A stretch of 33,754 nucleotides of DNA from JBKPCD01 sp046727175 (GTDB lineage: Bacteria; Acidobacteriota; Vicinamibacteria; Vicinamibacterales; 2-12-FULL-66-21), in contig JBKPCD010000186.1 of NCBI GenBank assembly GCA_046727175.1, positions 1 to 33,754 of the forward strand. Direction: 5' to 3'. The position numbers and the translations under genes are program-made. Shown here in pieces: positions 6,751-15,024 of this stretch; position 1 is the first letter of the stretch, and every line of letters begins with the position of its first letter. The notes below the pieces were generated by a model that saw only the letters and a program-made list of their open reading frames with translations, had not been told where the DNA came from and made no database searches.

Positions 6751-7593
6751 TTGAGACTCATTGCCGCGACGATTCTGTTCATACTCGCCAGCGCCGGTAC
6801 GCATGCGCAAACGAGCGGTCCGAATGCCACGTCTCCGCAGGGCTGGTTCTCCAATGCCGTCTTCTCTGCGGGATTCCGAAAGTACACGCCACCCGCGAAC
6901 GACTTCTCGCCGTTCTACTCCTGGGACGCGCAGATGGAGCTGGATGTGGCGATCCTGCAACGAGGACGCGGCTCCCTCAACTTCGGGAGTCTCTTCCAGA
7001 CCGTTGGCACGGAGAATCTCGGAGACAAAATCGGTGTCGGCGGGACGGGCTATCTTCTCGAACTCGCATTCCGTCGCTCAGTCAGCGATCGACTCCGAGT
7101 CTCCGCAGGATTCAAACATGTCAGTACGCACCTGACCCGGGATCTCGATCAGAAAGACGCGGAGGTGAGAGGCCGCGGCATGCCGATCCCGCACGTGGAG
7201 GATCCCTCCGAGTACAACGTCTTCTTCTTCGGGCTCTCACGACGATTCACGTCGGCCCCTTTGAAACCCGAGCTCGACGTCGTTGTCGTATCGGCGAATT
7301 TCCGTTTGAACGGCGTCTGGCTTGGTTTCGTTCGGCCCCTCTACGTGGGCAGCCGATGGATGCTCCGGGAGCATCGGAACACGGTGATTGTGTTCGAGAC
7401 CCAGCACGAATTCGGCAAAGACTCGTTCGGCGCCTACTCGCTGCGGGTCGAGCTGGTTCGTCGCGGTCAGGAGCAGGGGCGATTTCAGTTCTACATCCTC
7501 GCGTCGCCGGGCCATGACGTCCACGTGAGCCCGAACATCGGAGGACTCCGCGACGGACTTGCGTTCGGCCTGCGCTTTCGATTTCAGGCATGA
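6751..7593 (+). CDS. Putative outer-membrane beta-barrel protein (DUF1207-like)
   Basis: I place the start at TTG 6751, preceded by AGGAAGAG. It gives 280 residues with a compact signal peptide (RLIAATILFILASAGTHAQ). TTG 6730 is an alternative, but it abuts the operator palindrome. The in-frame ATG at 6667 lies inside the divergent gene. The mature protein alternates hydrophobic and polar residues in short strands, has aromatic-rich segments (WFSNAVFSAGFRKYTPP, SPFYSWDAQMELDV, YNVFFFGLSRRF), contains GFKHVSTHLTRDL, and ends in LAFGLRFRFQA, a good beta-signal C-terminus. The H-x-S-x-H-L pattern and strand layout recall DUF1207 outer-membrane proteins; this assignment is tentative. It may work with the divergent secreted protein. 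Confidence 0.6.
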   Translation: MRLIAATILFILASAGTHAQTSGPNATSPQGWFSNAVFSAGFRKYTPPANDFSPFYSWDAQMELDVAILQRGRGSLNFGSLFQTVGTENLGDKIGVGGTGYLLELAFRRSVSDRLRVSAGFKHVSTHLTRDLDQKDAEVRGRGMPIPHVEDPSEYNVFFFGLSRRFTSAPLKPELDVVVVSANFRLNGVWLGFVRPLYVGSRWMLREHRNTVIVFETQHEFGKDSFGAYSLRVELVRRGQEQGRFQFYILASPGHDVHVSPNIGGLRDGLAFGLRFRFQA

Positions 7594-7643
7594 AGAACCG
7601 AATCTGGGAGATCTCGCGGGCGAGTCGATGCGTCAGCGATCGT

Positions 7644-7672
7644 CCATTGCGTGCGAAAATGCGCGGTATAAT
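7644..7672 (+). promoter_or_regulatory. Putative sigma-70-type promoter for the SPW-repeat gene
   Basis: A perfect TATAAT -10 box occurs at 7667-7672 in otherwise GC-rich DNA. A weak -35 (CCATTG, 7644-7649) is 17 bp upstream. The predicted transcript would have a leader of about 95 nt before the start codon at 7774. The strength of the call rests on the -10 hexamer alone. Confidence 0.45.
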
Positions 7673-7773
7673 CCGACATCCCGCAAGCGTGGTGACGCGA
7701 GTCGCCCTGTGGGCCACGTCGATGGTGTGAGGTTCGCACTTCCTGGCTGCACCTGACCCGGAGAGGGGACTGT

Positions 7774-8115
7774 ATGCGTATCATGTGGATCAACCTGCTG
7801 CTCGGCGTCTGGCTCCTCGTCGCACCCTTCGTCCTTGCTCTCGACGTTTTGACCGACGTCCCGATCGGGAACGAGGTGCTCGTCGGCTTCGTGCTCATCG
7901 GGACGTCAGCGTGGATCCTCGCGACCGAGCCGGTTGCGGGCGCGAGATGGCTGCAGATCGTCAGCGGTCTCTGGTTGATGACCTCGCCTTTCGTGATATC
8001 GGAGCGCACCGTGCCCGCATTGGTCGGCAACGATCTGATTGTCGGGTGTATGGCGGTTGTCGTGGCGTTCTTGCAGCCACGCGCGTCGGTCAGCCCTCGC
8101 CCATCTCCTCAATGA
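7774..8115 (+). CDS. SPW-repeat membrane protein
   Basis: The product is 113 residues, starting at ATG 7774 with a strong ribosome-binding site (GGAGAGGGG). Two copies of the SPW-repeat pattern are visible: NLLLGVWLLVAPFVL and VSGLWLMTSPFVIS, each followed by another hydrophobic helix (VLVGFVLIGTSAWIL, GNDLIVGCMAVVVAFL). This gives four transmembrane helices, the usual arrangement of the SPW family, small inner-membrane proteins of unknown function. The C-terminal tail is short and Pro/Ser-rich. It stands alone on this strand with its own promoter and converges on the MarR gene. Confidence 0.82.
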   Translation: MRIMWINLLLGVWLLVAPFVLALDVLTDVPIGNEVLVGFVLIGTSAWILATEPVAGARWLQIVSGLWLMTSPFVISERTVPALVGNDLIVGCMAVVVAFLQPRASVSPRPSPQ

Positions 8116-8185
8116 CCATCAACGCCTCTGTAACCGGCTCCCGTCACAGGATGGTGTGCATAGGAGTCGTCCGGCCGTGCCGCTC

Positions 8186-8662
8186 TCACCGGCCTCGTGA
8201 AGCCCCCCGGCGTCGTCGCGCATCCAGAGCACCGCGGAGCAGGGACAATCCGCGCGTGATTGCTTTTCGTTCGGCCGGCGTGACGCTCCTCAAGGCACCC
8301 GCCAGCTGACCCGCAGGCCCAGCCTCGAGCTCCCGGACATATCGCGTGACCTGGCCGGTGACGGTGATCCGCGTGCGGCGCCGGTCCGATGAGTCCTCGG
8401 TTCGCTCGACGAGCCCTCGCGACTGCAGCCTGTCGATGATGCCGGATGCCGTGCTGTGCGTCATGCTCGCGATCCGACCAAGCTCGGTCACTGTCAGCGG
8501 TCCCTGACGCACCAGGCACGCCATTACGGTGACTTGAGGACCTGTGAGCCCGTGCTCTTCGGCTTCGGCGAACGGATTTCGCAGGAGATCCCGCCAGAGC
8601 GCGCGGATATCGCCAAGAATCTGTTCCGCTTCCTCAATCAGCTTCGGGTCGTGGCGTGCCAT
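8186..8662 (-). CDS. MarR-family winged-helix transcriptional regulator
   Basis: The product is 158 residues from ATG 8662. The winged helix-turn-helix spans about residues 40-105: LTGPQVTVMACLVRQGPLTV, then the recognition-helix region GRIASMTHSTASGIIDRLQS and the wing GLVERTEDSSDRRRTRITVT. The D-x-R-x-x wing motif is the MarR hallmark. The N-terminal helix (PKLIEEAEQILGDIRALW) and C-terminal helices would form the dimer interface. The gene is divergent from the secreted protein at 8778, and a perfect 28-bp palindrome sits between them, so it probably represses itself and its neighbour and responds to a small ligand or oxidant. No sensing Cys is present in the protein apart from one in MACLV. 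Confidence 0.93.
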   Translation of the reverse strand: MARHDPKLIEEAEQILGDIRALWRDLLRNPFAEAEEHGLTGPQVTVMACLVRQGPLTVTELGRIASMTHSTASGIIDRLQSRGLVERTEDSSDRRRTRITVTGQVTRYVRELEAGPAGQLAGALRSVTPAERKAITRGLSLLRGALDARRRRGASRGR

Positions 8663-8725
8663 CGAGGCCTTCCTCCGGAACCATTCTCACCGACGTTGAC
8701 ACGACGGGCTTGATCGTGGGATATG

Positions 8726-8753
8726 TGTCGTATACGACGCGTCGTATACGACA
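8726..8753. promoter_or_regulatory. Perfect 28-bp palindromic operator, probably for the adjacent MarR regulator
   Basis: TGTCGTATACGACG (8726-8739) is followed directly by its exact reverse complement (8740-8753). It contains two identical 12-bp palindromes, GTCGTATACGAC at 8727-8738 and 8741-8752, with centres 14 bp apart, so two MarR dimers could bind on nearby faces of the helix. The site is 64 bp from the MarR start and 25 bp from ATG 8778, suiting control of both genes. An AT-rich AAATTAT follows immediately and could be part of a -10 element for the rightward gene. Confidence 0.8.
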
Positions 8754-8777
8754 AATTATCGCGTCGTCTGGAGGCAC

Positions 8778-9458
8778 ATGACAGCAGCGCAACGGTTCGT
8801 CACCTGTGCGGCGATTGCGGGGCTCGCGAGCGGAGCTGCCGTAGTGGCCGGGCAAAGCCGTCCAATCCACTCATCTCACGAGGAGCAGGCGCCGCAAGGA
8901 ATGCCGGCGCAGATGACCGGGCACGATCACGATCATGGCGCTCCAGTGCCGGCGGTAACGCTCGGCGAGCTGGAGGAGACGACCCGGAACCTCGTCGCGG
9001 CTCGCGACGCGACGGCCAAGTATCAGGATGTTCGCACCGCCGAAGCCGCGGGATATCGTCCGGTCGGTCCGAACGTTCGGGGCATGGGCATCCACTACGT
9101 TCGCAGCGACGATCGCCAGCGGTTCTCGATCACCGAGCCGCCGATCCTGCTGTACGAGCGTGATGCGACATCTGCCGGCGGCCTGCGGCTCGTGGGTGTC
9201 AGCTATCTGCTCGTCGCGCCGGCCGATTCCGACGGTCAACCGAAGAATCCGCCGTTCCCGAAGGCATTGGCAAGCTGGCACAAGCACAACAACGTGTGCG
9301 TGCTGCCCGACAACAACGCGTCTGTTGACTTGAGCGCGGCGCAATGCGGGGAGCGCGGCGGTCGATTCACGGCCGAGACAAGCTGGATGATCCACGCCTG
9401 GATCTGGAAGGACAGCCCGGCTGGCGTGTTCAGTCCGACGAATCCGCTGGTCAAATAG
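8778..9458 (+). CDS. Secreted His-rich protein of unknown function under MarR control
   Basis: The product is 226 residues from ATG 8778, with GGAGG close upstream. An N-terminal signal peptide (hydrophobic core at about 6-24) is followed by a His-rich linker (SSHEEQ, TGHDHDHG) and a globular domain of about 150 residues. The domain contains YRPVGPNVRGMGIHYV, PPILLYER, GVSYLLVAP, a W-H-K-H-N-N-V-C segment, a second Cys in AAQCGERGG, and SWMIHAWIW. The conserved-looking His and Cys suggest a metal site plus one disulfide, but I do not recognise a characterised family. Its position across a shared palindromic operator suggests induction by whatever ligand the MarR protein senses. It converges on the PoxB-like gene. 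Confidence 0.7.
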   Translation: MTAAQRFVTCAAIAGLASGAAVVAGQSRPIHSSHEEQAPQGMPAQMTGHDHDHGAPVPAVTLGELEETTRNLVAARDATAKYQDVRTAEAAGYRPVGPNVRGMGIHYVRSDDRQRFSITEPPILLYERDATSAGGLRLVGVSYLLVAPADSDGQPKNPPFPKALASWHKHNNVCVLPDNNASVDLSAAQCGERGGRFTAETSWMIHAWIWKDSPAGVFSPTNPLVK

Positions 9459-9486
9459 AGACCGGGGGCTGCGTGAGCGGCAGGCT

Positions 9487-11238
9487 TTACACCAGCTCGC
9501 GTACCTTGTCCGCAAGCACCGTCAGCGCGATCTTGTTGCGGTGCGGCTGACCTTTCGCGAGCGCCTCGGCGAACTTCGTGGCCTGATCGACCGTGATTTT
9601 CGGCGGCATCGGCGGCTCGAACGGATCGACGGTCGCTTCGACGATCACCGGGCCGGGCGTCGCGAACGCCTGGTCGAGGACGGCGCCGCATTGATGCGGG
9701 TCCTCGACGCTGAGGCCGGTAGCACCGCAGGCCCTCGCGAACGCGGCAAAATCAATCGGCTGCAGCTCGCACCCGTACTCCGGGTTGCCGAGAAAGACCA
9801 TCTGCTCCCACTTGATCATGCCGAGCGAGTTGTTCTTGACGACGATCACCTTGATCGGGAGCTTGTATTTCACGCAGTTCACGAACTCGCTCATCAACAT
9901 CGAGAACCCGCCGTCGCCGGTGAACGCCACCACCTGCCGTTCGGGATACGCGATCTGTGCGGCCATTGCGTACGGGAGACCGCACGCCATCGACGCAAGT
10001 GTGCCCGACAGCGAATGCATCTGACCTCGTTTCACGCGGATGTATCGTGCCCACCACGTCGCGACGGTTCCACTGTCGCAGCAGACAATCGCGTCGCTTC
10101 GCAGCTGCCGGTTGACCTCGTTCGCGATCACCTGCGGCTTCATCGGCACGTTGGTCGCGCTCGCGTGCTGATCGAGCAGCCTCCACCAGTCGGCCATCCC
10201 TTTCTGCGCCTTCTCGAGGAACGAGCGGTCCTCGTGTCGTTTCAACATCGGCAAGAGCGCCTGAAGCGTTCGACGGCTGTCCCCCACGAGGCCAACTTCC
10301 ACGGGATATCGCAGCCCGATGCGCATCGGGTCGAGTTCGATTTGTACGCCCCGTGCTTGTCCGGGCTTCGGCAGGAATTCGAGATACGGGAACGAGGTGC
10401 CGACCATCAGCATCGTGTCGCAATCCTCGATGGCTTCCTGCGACGGACGTGTACCGAGCAGGCCGATTCCTCCTGTCGTATACGGGCTGTCGTCCGGCAC
10501 GGCACCTTTGCCGAGGAGTGGCTTGATGATCGGCGCACCCAAAAGCTCGGCGGTCTGTTCGAGCTCGGCGCCGGCACCGAGCGCTCCTGCGCCGGCAAGG
10601 ATGACGATCTTCTTTCCGGCGTTCAGAACATCGGCGGCTCGAGCGAGGTCCGTGTCGTTCGGGAGCCGCGCCATCCTGGACTCGAGCTCGGACATGTGCC
10701 CTGGAATGTTCCGCTTCGAGCGCTCGCCGTGAATCTCACGCTCCTGGAGGTCTACCGGGAAGGCGATGTGCGCGACGCCGCGATAGACGAGTGCGGTGCG
10801 GCACGCCAGGTGCGCGACGTTCTCCACGTGCGTCGGGCCCATAATCCGTGCGCTGAACTTTGCGACGTCCACGAACACACGGTCGAGCTCCACGTCTTGC
10901 TGAGTATGCGTGCCAATCAGGTCATGGAACGGCATGCCGGTGATCGCGAGCACTGGCTGCGCGTCCAGCTTCGCATCGTAGAGCCCGTTCAATAGGTGAA
11001 GGCCGCCGGGACCGGACGTTGCGAGGCAAACGCCGAGGCGGCCGGTGAACTTCGCATAGCCGCATGCCATGAACGCAGCGGCTTCTTCGTGCCGCACTTG
11101 CACGAACCGGATTGTGTCGCGTCGTTTCCGGAGCGCCTCCATGACGCCGTTGATGCCATCGCCGGGCAGCCCGAAGACCGTGTCCACGCCCCATTCGTGC
11201 AGAATGTCGACCAGAATGTCAGCTGCCGTTCGAGCCAT
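9487..11238 (-). CDS. Thiamine-diphosphate-dependent pyruvate oxidase/dehydrogenase (PoxB-like)
   Basis: The start at ATG 11238 is preceded by GAGGG at suitable spacing and gives 583 residues; the frame is open further upstream but without family sequence. The three-domain layout of acetohydroxyacid synthase/pyruvate oxidase enzymes is clear. An N-terminal PYR domain carries GVDTVFGLPGDGINGV and the catalytic Glu in RHEEAAAFMA (about 49-58). A central FAD/nucleotide-like domain contains KKIVILAGAGALGAGAEL. The C-terminal PP domain has the thiamine-binding motif GDGGF (441-445) ending in KNNS. The C-terminal PPKITVDQATKFAEALAKG is typical of enzymes annotated as pyruvate dehydrogenase (quinone) or pyruvate oxidase, which convert pyruvate to acetate and CO2 at the membrane. 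Acetolactate synthase is less likely given this tail. It appears monocistronic and divergent from the gene at 11352. Confidence 0.87.
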   Translation of the reverse strand: MARTAADILVDILHEWGVDTVFGLPGDGINGVMEALRKRRDTIRFVQVRHEEAAAFMACGYAKFTGRLGVCLATSGPGGLHLLNGLYDAKLDAQPVLAITGMPFHDLIGTHTQQDVELDRVFVDVAKFSARIMGPTHVENVAHLACRTALVYRGVAHIAFPVDLQEREIHGERSKRNIPGHMSELESRMARLPNDTDLARAADVLNAGKKIVILAGAGALGAGAELEQTAELLGAPIIKPLLGKGAVPDDSPYTTGGIGLLGTRPSQEAIEDCDTMLMVGTSFPYLEFLPKPGQARGVQIELDPMRIGLRYPVEVGLVGDSRRTLQALLPMLKRHEDRSFLEKAQKGMADWWRLLDQHASATNVPMKPQVIANEVNRQLRSDAIVCCDSGTVATWWARYIRVKRGQMHSLSGTLASMACGLPYAMAAQIAYPERQVVAFTGDGGFSMLMSEFVNCVKYKLPIKVIVVKNNSLGMIKWEQMVFLGNPEYGCELQPIDFAAFARACGATGLSVEDPHQCGAVLDQAFATPGPVIVEATVDPFEPPMPPKITVDQATKFAEALAKGQPHRNKIALTVLADKVRELV

Positions 11239-11351
11239 CGCGCATCCCTCATTGATCGCCACGAAGACTGCATATTGCACGCCGTTCTCCGGGACGGGCT
11301 GAGCTCTCGAAAGCACGCTCCTTGCATCTCAACGCACTGGAGCTCACCACC

Positions 11352-11645
11352 ATGAAGAATCTAGTCCTGACTCTGCCAGCCTTCGGATTCATCGTGAGCA
11401 CTCGGGCCGCACTCGCCTTTGGCATTGGCCTGCTCGTCTCCCCCAAAATCCCAGAACCTCGACGACGAGCGATTGGGTCGACGCTCGTCGCCATCGGTGC
11501 GGCGACAACGATACCCGCTGTGATGACGGTGCTTCGGAATCGCTTCACACGCGGTCAGCGCGTAGAAGGAACGGTACCCGGCGTCGACCGCGACGAGCGG
11601 CTGATTGGGGCCGAGCGTTTTCCGCGAAAGGGAGATGACGAGTAG
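11352..11645 (+). CDS. Small membrane protein of unknown function
   Basis: The product is 97 residues from ATG 11352, with GGAG 9 nt upstream; an in-frame TTG at 11322 is a weaker alternative. Two hydrophobic segments (AALAFGIGLLVSP and AIGSTLVAIGAATTIPAVMTVL) are joined by the basic loop KIPEPRRR, followed by a polar tail rich in Arg, Asp and Glu. No family is recognised. It is divergent from the PoxB-like gene and ends 7 bp before the convergent YbaK-YHS gene. Confidence 0.6.
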   Translation: MKNLVLTLPAFGFIVSTRAALAFGIGLLVSPKIPEPRRRAIGSTLVAIGAATTIPAVMTVLRNRFTRGQRVEGTVPGVDRDERLIGAERFPRKGDDE

Positions 11646-11652
11646 GGGCGAA

Positions 11653-12300
11653 TCACGTCCTGCTGGCCCGAATGTAACCGTCGGGGTTGTCGTCAAACTC
11701 CATCTTGCATCCCAGGCAGCAGAAGTAATACGTCTCGCCTCGCCGTTCAGACCAGCCTGCAGCCGTCGATTCTTCAACTGTTGCGCCGCAAACCGGATCG
11801 ATCAGCTTCATGGTTGTGGTGGGCGGGGCAGGAGCCGGTCCTGATGCGAATTCCGCTACGACGGGGTGCGCCAAACGCTCGAATTCCCGGAACGACATGC
11901 GAATGGCGTCCCGATGTGAGCCCCCGGTGAAGACGACTTCAGGATCGGCCGTCAGCCGCTGATCGACGAATACACGTTGGCCAAACAGCGGGCCGAGCGG
12001 CGGCATCGCGCCTGGCTCGCAGTCTTGATAGAACGGCGCAAATTCGGTTTCCCTGGCCAGACGAATCGACTGCGCGTGAGCCGCGCGCCGGAGCCGATCG
12101 AGATCGACGGCGCATGTGGCGGGCACCACGGCGAGAATCGGCTGGTCATCCGCAAAACAGACCACCGACTTGGCCCATTCGCGCCCGGGGACGTGCGCCG
12201 CGGCAGCTTCCTCCTGCGCGGTGTACGCTGTCGGGTGCGTCATGATCGAGTATCGCGCGTGGTTGCGATTCAGATACTCCGAGACTGATGCCGGGATCAT
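11653..12300 (-). CDS. YbaK/aminoacyl-tRNA deacylase-like domain fused to a C-terminal YHS domain
   Basis: The start at ATG 12300 has GGGAGG five bases upstream and gives 215 residues. Residues 1-150 match the YbaK/ProRS-INS fold: a start like SVSEYLNRNHARYSIMTHP, Lys44 in EWAKSVVCF (the conserved Lys of YbaK/ProX deacylases), and the GxxPP loop GAMPPLG (97-103) with the FTGGSHRDAIRMS strand-helix. After a Pro-rich linker (PAPAPPTTT), residues 165-215 form a YHS domain: DPVCGATVEES (Cys171) and YYFCCLGCKMEF (Cys194, Cys195, Cys198), a metal-binding motif often found in copper-handling proteins. YbaK-type proteins hydrolyse mischarged tRNA. The metal-binding appendage is unusual and could couple the domain to metal or redox state. 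Confidence 0.85.
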   Translation of the reverse strand: MIPASVSEYLNRNHARYSIMTHPTAYTAQEEAAAAHVPGREWAKSVVCFADDQPILAVVPATCAVDLDRLRRAAHAQSIRLARETEFAPFYQDCEPGAMPPLGPLFGQRVFVDQRLTADPEVVFTGGSHRDAIRMSFREFERLAHPVVAEFASGPAPAPPTTTMKLIDPVCGATVEESTAAGWSERRGETYYFCCLGCKMEFDDNPDGYIRASRT

Positions 12301-12571
12301 GGTGGCCTCCCTTGCAATCACTATCACTATCGTGTAGATCACTCACATTGAATGTTCGCGCCACACGTCAGACGAAGCAAGACTCAGATCAATAGTTGAG
12401 CCCGTCTGATTCCACCCCGGGGCTTCACCCCGATCCGCTCGCGGCGAAAATGGTGGACCTTCAACAACCGACGCGGCGAAGTCGTCGCTACCAAATGATG
12501 GGTTTAGCGCGTTGTGCCGTCTCGTCCTTGACAATCGACCCCTGGCGAATCACTTGCAAAGCGCTGCCGCC

Positions 12572-13012
12572 ATGAATCCAGACGATCCTGCGAGCGCGCA
12601 GCAGATCGTGGCTGAATACGCGCGCGTGCTCGAGCGTGATCTGGAGCGTGGAAGCCTCCCCGCTCCAATCGAGTCGCTGCCGTTCGCCAAACCGGCGATC
12701 AAGGCCGCTATCGAGACGTCGGTGACCGGGTTGGCCGCCTCCGGACGGCTCAGCGGAGAGCTGCGCGATTTTCTGCAGATGGCGTACGTGTCGCTCGCCG
12801 ATTACGTCGCGCCGGATGTCGTGCGTCTGATGCGCGAATTTACCGACGCGAGCGAGGAATTGGCCGTACAGCCGCAGGGCGTGCGTGAAAAAATTTCGAC
12901 CCCTGCATGGCGGACCGTCAGCGAGAGCAGTCGCCTGGCGGGTGAAATCGCCCGATCGATTGCCAGCGAAGCCGAGGGGTTGCGCACGGAGTTTGAACAA
13001 CTGATTGGGTGA
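12572..13012 (+). CDS. Small helical protein upstream of the dehydratase/activase genes
   Basis: The product is 146 residues from ATG 12572 (MNPDDPASAQQ); an in-frame TTG at 12512 is possible but adds sequence of poor quality. No strong ribosome-binding site is visible. The protein is predicted almost entirely helical, with no Cys, no signal peptide and no membrane segment: IVAEYARVLERDLERG, KAAIETSVTGLAASG, LRDFLQMAYVSLADYV, VRLMREFTDASEEL and a terminal helix EIARSIASEAEGLRTEFEQLI. I do not recognise a named family. It lies about 200 bp upstream of, and in the same orientation as, the Fe-S dehydratase and activase genes, so it may be an accessory or adaptor subunit. That role is inferred from position only. 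Confidence 0.6.
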   Translation: MNPDDPASAQQIVAEYARVLERDLERGSLPAPIESLPFAKPAIKAAIETSVTGLAASGRLSGELRDFLQMAYVSLADYVAPDVVRLMREFTDASEELAVQPQGVREKISTPAWRTVSESSRLAGEIARSIASEAEGLRTEFEQLIG

Positions 13013-13208
13013 CGTGCGGGCTGGCCCGCAACCGGTTGGCCTCTATCGCGGAGCGTAGCGTCGGCACAGCAGATCCAGCAACGTCCGTAATCGAATAACG
13101 CGAAGGTTGTCGCGTTCGTCACACGACACGGTTCAGGGAGTGTCGCAAGAGGAGACGGTGTGTGTACAACCCTCATACCTTTCTCCGTCGGATTCAGGAG
13201 GCTCTGAT

Positions 13209-15017
13209 ATGGACGGACCGATCGGTTTCGAATCCGCACCTCTTCCGCTGCTGAAATCTCGGCACGAGCTCGAGCAGGAGATCGAGCGGCGTGTCGCCGA
13301 GGAGCGCCGCCGACTCGAGCAGAAAGCTCGGGCACGGTCGACTCCGGCGCACTTCCATCGCCCCGTCGAGCGCCCGTTCACGGCGGCGGAGCGCGATCGC
13401 GTCACGATTCTCTTCGGCGGCCTTACGTGGAAGCACGAATGGCTGATTCGGTCCGCGTTCGAATCCGCCGGGTACAAGGTAGCGTTGCTCCCCACACCCG
13501 ACGTCGCCGGATTTCAGCTCGGCAAGGAGTACGGCAACAACGGTCAATGCAACCCGACGTACTTCATGGTCGGGCATTTGATCAAGTACCTCCAGTCGCT
13601 CGAAGCGCAAGGCCTGTCGCGGCAGGAGATCATCGACAACTACGTCTTCTTCACCGCGGGCTCGTGCGGCCCGTGCCGGTTCGGCATGTACGAGGCGGAG
13701 TACCGGCTTGGGGTTCAGAATGCCGGCTTCGATGGCTTCCGCATCCTGCTGTTTCAGCAGGACGATGGGATCAATGCGGCATCCGGTGAGGCGGGTCTGA
13801 AGTTCACGGTCGATTTCGGCCTCGGCGCATTCAACGCGCTGAACTTCGGTGACGTGTTGAACGATGTCTGCTACCAGATTCGCCCGTACGAGGTGAACGC
13901 AGGTGAAACGGATCGCGCCTTCACGGAAGTCATGGAACGGCTGTCGACGGCGATTCGGACTCGCCGCATGTTCAGAGTCGAGGATCGCTTTTCCGAATGG
14001 CTGGCCAGGCGCATCCTGACGTCCCGGCCGCTCGAAGCCACCACACATACCGCAGGGAAAATCGTCGATCACCTCTGGGGAAAACAGACGGCAAGCGCGC
14101 TGGCGGACGCCCGCGAGCGGCTGGCGCGGGTCGAGGTTGATCGGCTGCGTGTGAAGCCGCTCGTGAAGGTCACCGGCGAGTTCTTCGCGCAGACGACCGA
14201 GGGCGACGGGAACTTCCACATGTTCCAGTTCCTCGAGCGCGAAGGCGCCGAAGTCAAGGTCGAGCCGATCGCGAACTGGATCATGTACCTCCTGTGGCAG
14301 GCCAAAGCGCGCCACGCCGATCGCAAGTGGTTGGATCGCACGAAGCCACCGCTGTGGAAGATGCATTCACGCCTGGGTGCCGAGCTGAAGTTCCGGCAGA
14401 AGCAGATGTTCTTCGGAATCGGGGAAGCGCTCTACAGCCATCTCTACAAGCGCGTCATCAAGGGCCTCGGCGGAATCGGGTACCCGCTGCTCGACATGCG
14501 AGAGCTCGCGACTCTCGCGCAGCCGTACTACCATCGATTCGCGCGCGGCGGCGAAGGGCACCTCGAAGTCGCGAAGAACATCTACTACACGGTGCACAAG
14601 AAGGCGCACATGGTCTTGAGCCTGAAGCCGTTCGGGTGCATGCCTTCGTCGCAGTCCGACGGCGTGCAGTCCGCGGTGATGAATCATTTCAAGGACATGA
14701 TCTTCCTGCCCATCGAGACGTCGGGCGAAGGCGAGATCAACGCGCACAGCCGTGTGCAGATGGCGCTTGGTGAGGCGAAGGTCAAGGCCAAAGGCGAGTT
14801 CCAGCAGGCGCTCGAGTCGACGGGCAAGCGCCTCGAGGACATTCGCGCCTACGTCGACGAGCATCCGGAGTTGAAGCGGCCCTTCTACAAAGTGCCGCAT
14901 CGACACGGCGTCACCGGGACTGCGGCCAATTTCGTGCTGCACGTCAGCGATCTCATGGACCGCCGGCGGCCGACGTTGCAGGTCGCGCGTCGCCCGGCGG
15001 CTGTTGTGGCTCACTAG
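13209..15017 (+). CDS. 2-hydroxyacyl-CoA dehydratase-type Fe-S protein (activase partner)
   Basis: The start at ATG 13209 has AGGAGG at good spacing and gives 602 residues. After a coiled-coil-like Arg/Glu helix (about 18-42) come GGLTWKHEWLIRSAF, GNNGQCNPTYFMVGHLIKYL (Cys114), FFTAGSCGPCRFGMYEAEYR (Cys153, Cys156) and KPFGCMPSSQSDGVQS (Cys477). The CGPCRFGMY and KPFGC boxes match the HGD-D-like region found at the C-terminus of very long dehydratase-activase proteins, where the cysteines hold a [4Fe-4S] or double-cubane cluster. Five Cys in total (with Cys221) could ligate one or two clusters. Such proteins accept electrons one at a time from an ATP-hydrolysing activase to reach very low potential. 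The activase gene follows 132 bp later. The substrate is unknown; no CoA-transferase or dehydrogenase gene is nearby. Confidence 0.85.
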   Translation: MDGPIGFESAPLPLLKSRHELEQEIERRVAEERRRLEQKARARSTPAHFHRPVERPFTAAERDRVTILFGGLTWKHEWLIRSAFESAGYKVALLPTPDVAGFQLGKEYGNNGQCNPTYFMVGHLIKYLQSLEAQGLSRQEIIDNYVFFTAGSCGPCRFGMYEAEYRLGVQNAGFDGFRILLFQQDDGINAASGEAGLKFTVDFGLGAFNALNFGDVLNDVCYQIRPYEVNAGETDRAFTEVMERLSTAIRTRRMFRVEDRFSEWLARRILTSRPLEATTHTAGKIVDHLWGKQTASALADARERLARVEVDRLRVKPLVKVTGEFFAQTTEGDGNFHMFQFLEREGAEVKVEPIANWIMYLLWQAKARHADRKWLDRTKPPLWKMHSRLGAELKFRQKQMFFGIGEALYSHLYKRVIKGLGGIGYPLLDMRELATLAQPYYHRFARGGEGHLEVAKNIYYTVHKKAHMVLSLKPFGCMPSSQSDGVQSAVMNHFKDMIFLPIETSGEGEINAHSRVQMALGEAKVKAKGEFQQALESTGKRLEDIRAYVDEHPELKRPFYKVPHRHGVTGTAANFVLHVSDLMDRRRPTLQVARRPAAVVAH

Positions 15018-15024
15018 ACGCGGG

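Noticed and set aside
9541..10995. A 484-codon open frame antisense to the PoxB-like gene
   Set aside because: It is Arg/His/Glu-rich with no recognisable domain or ribosome-binding site; the minus strand encodes a full thiamine-diphosphate enzyme.
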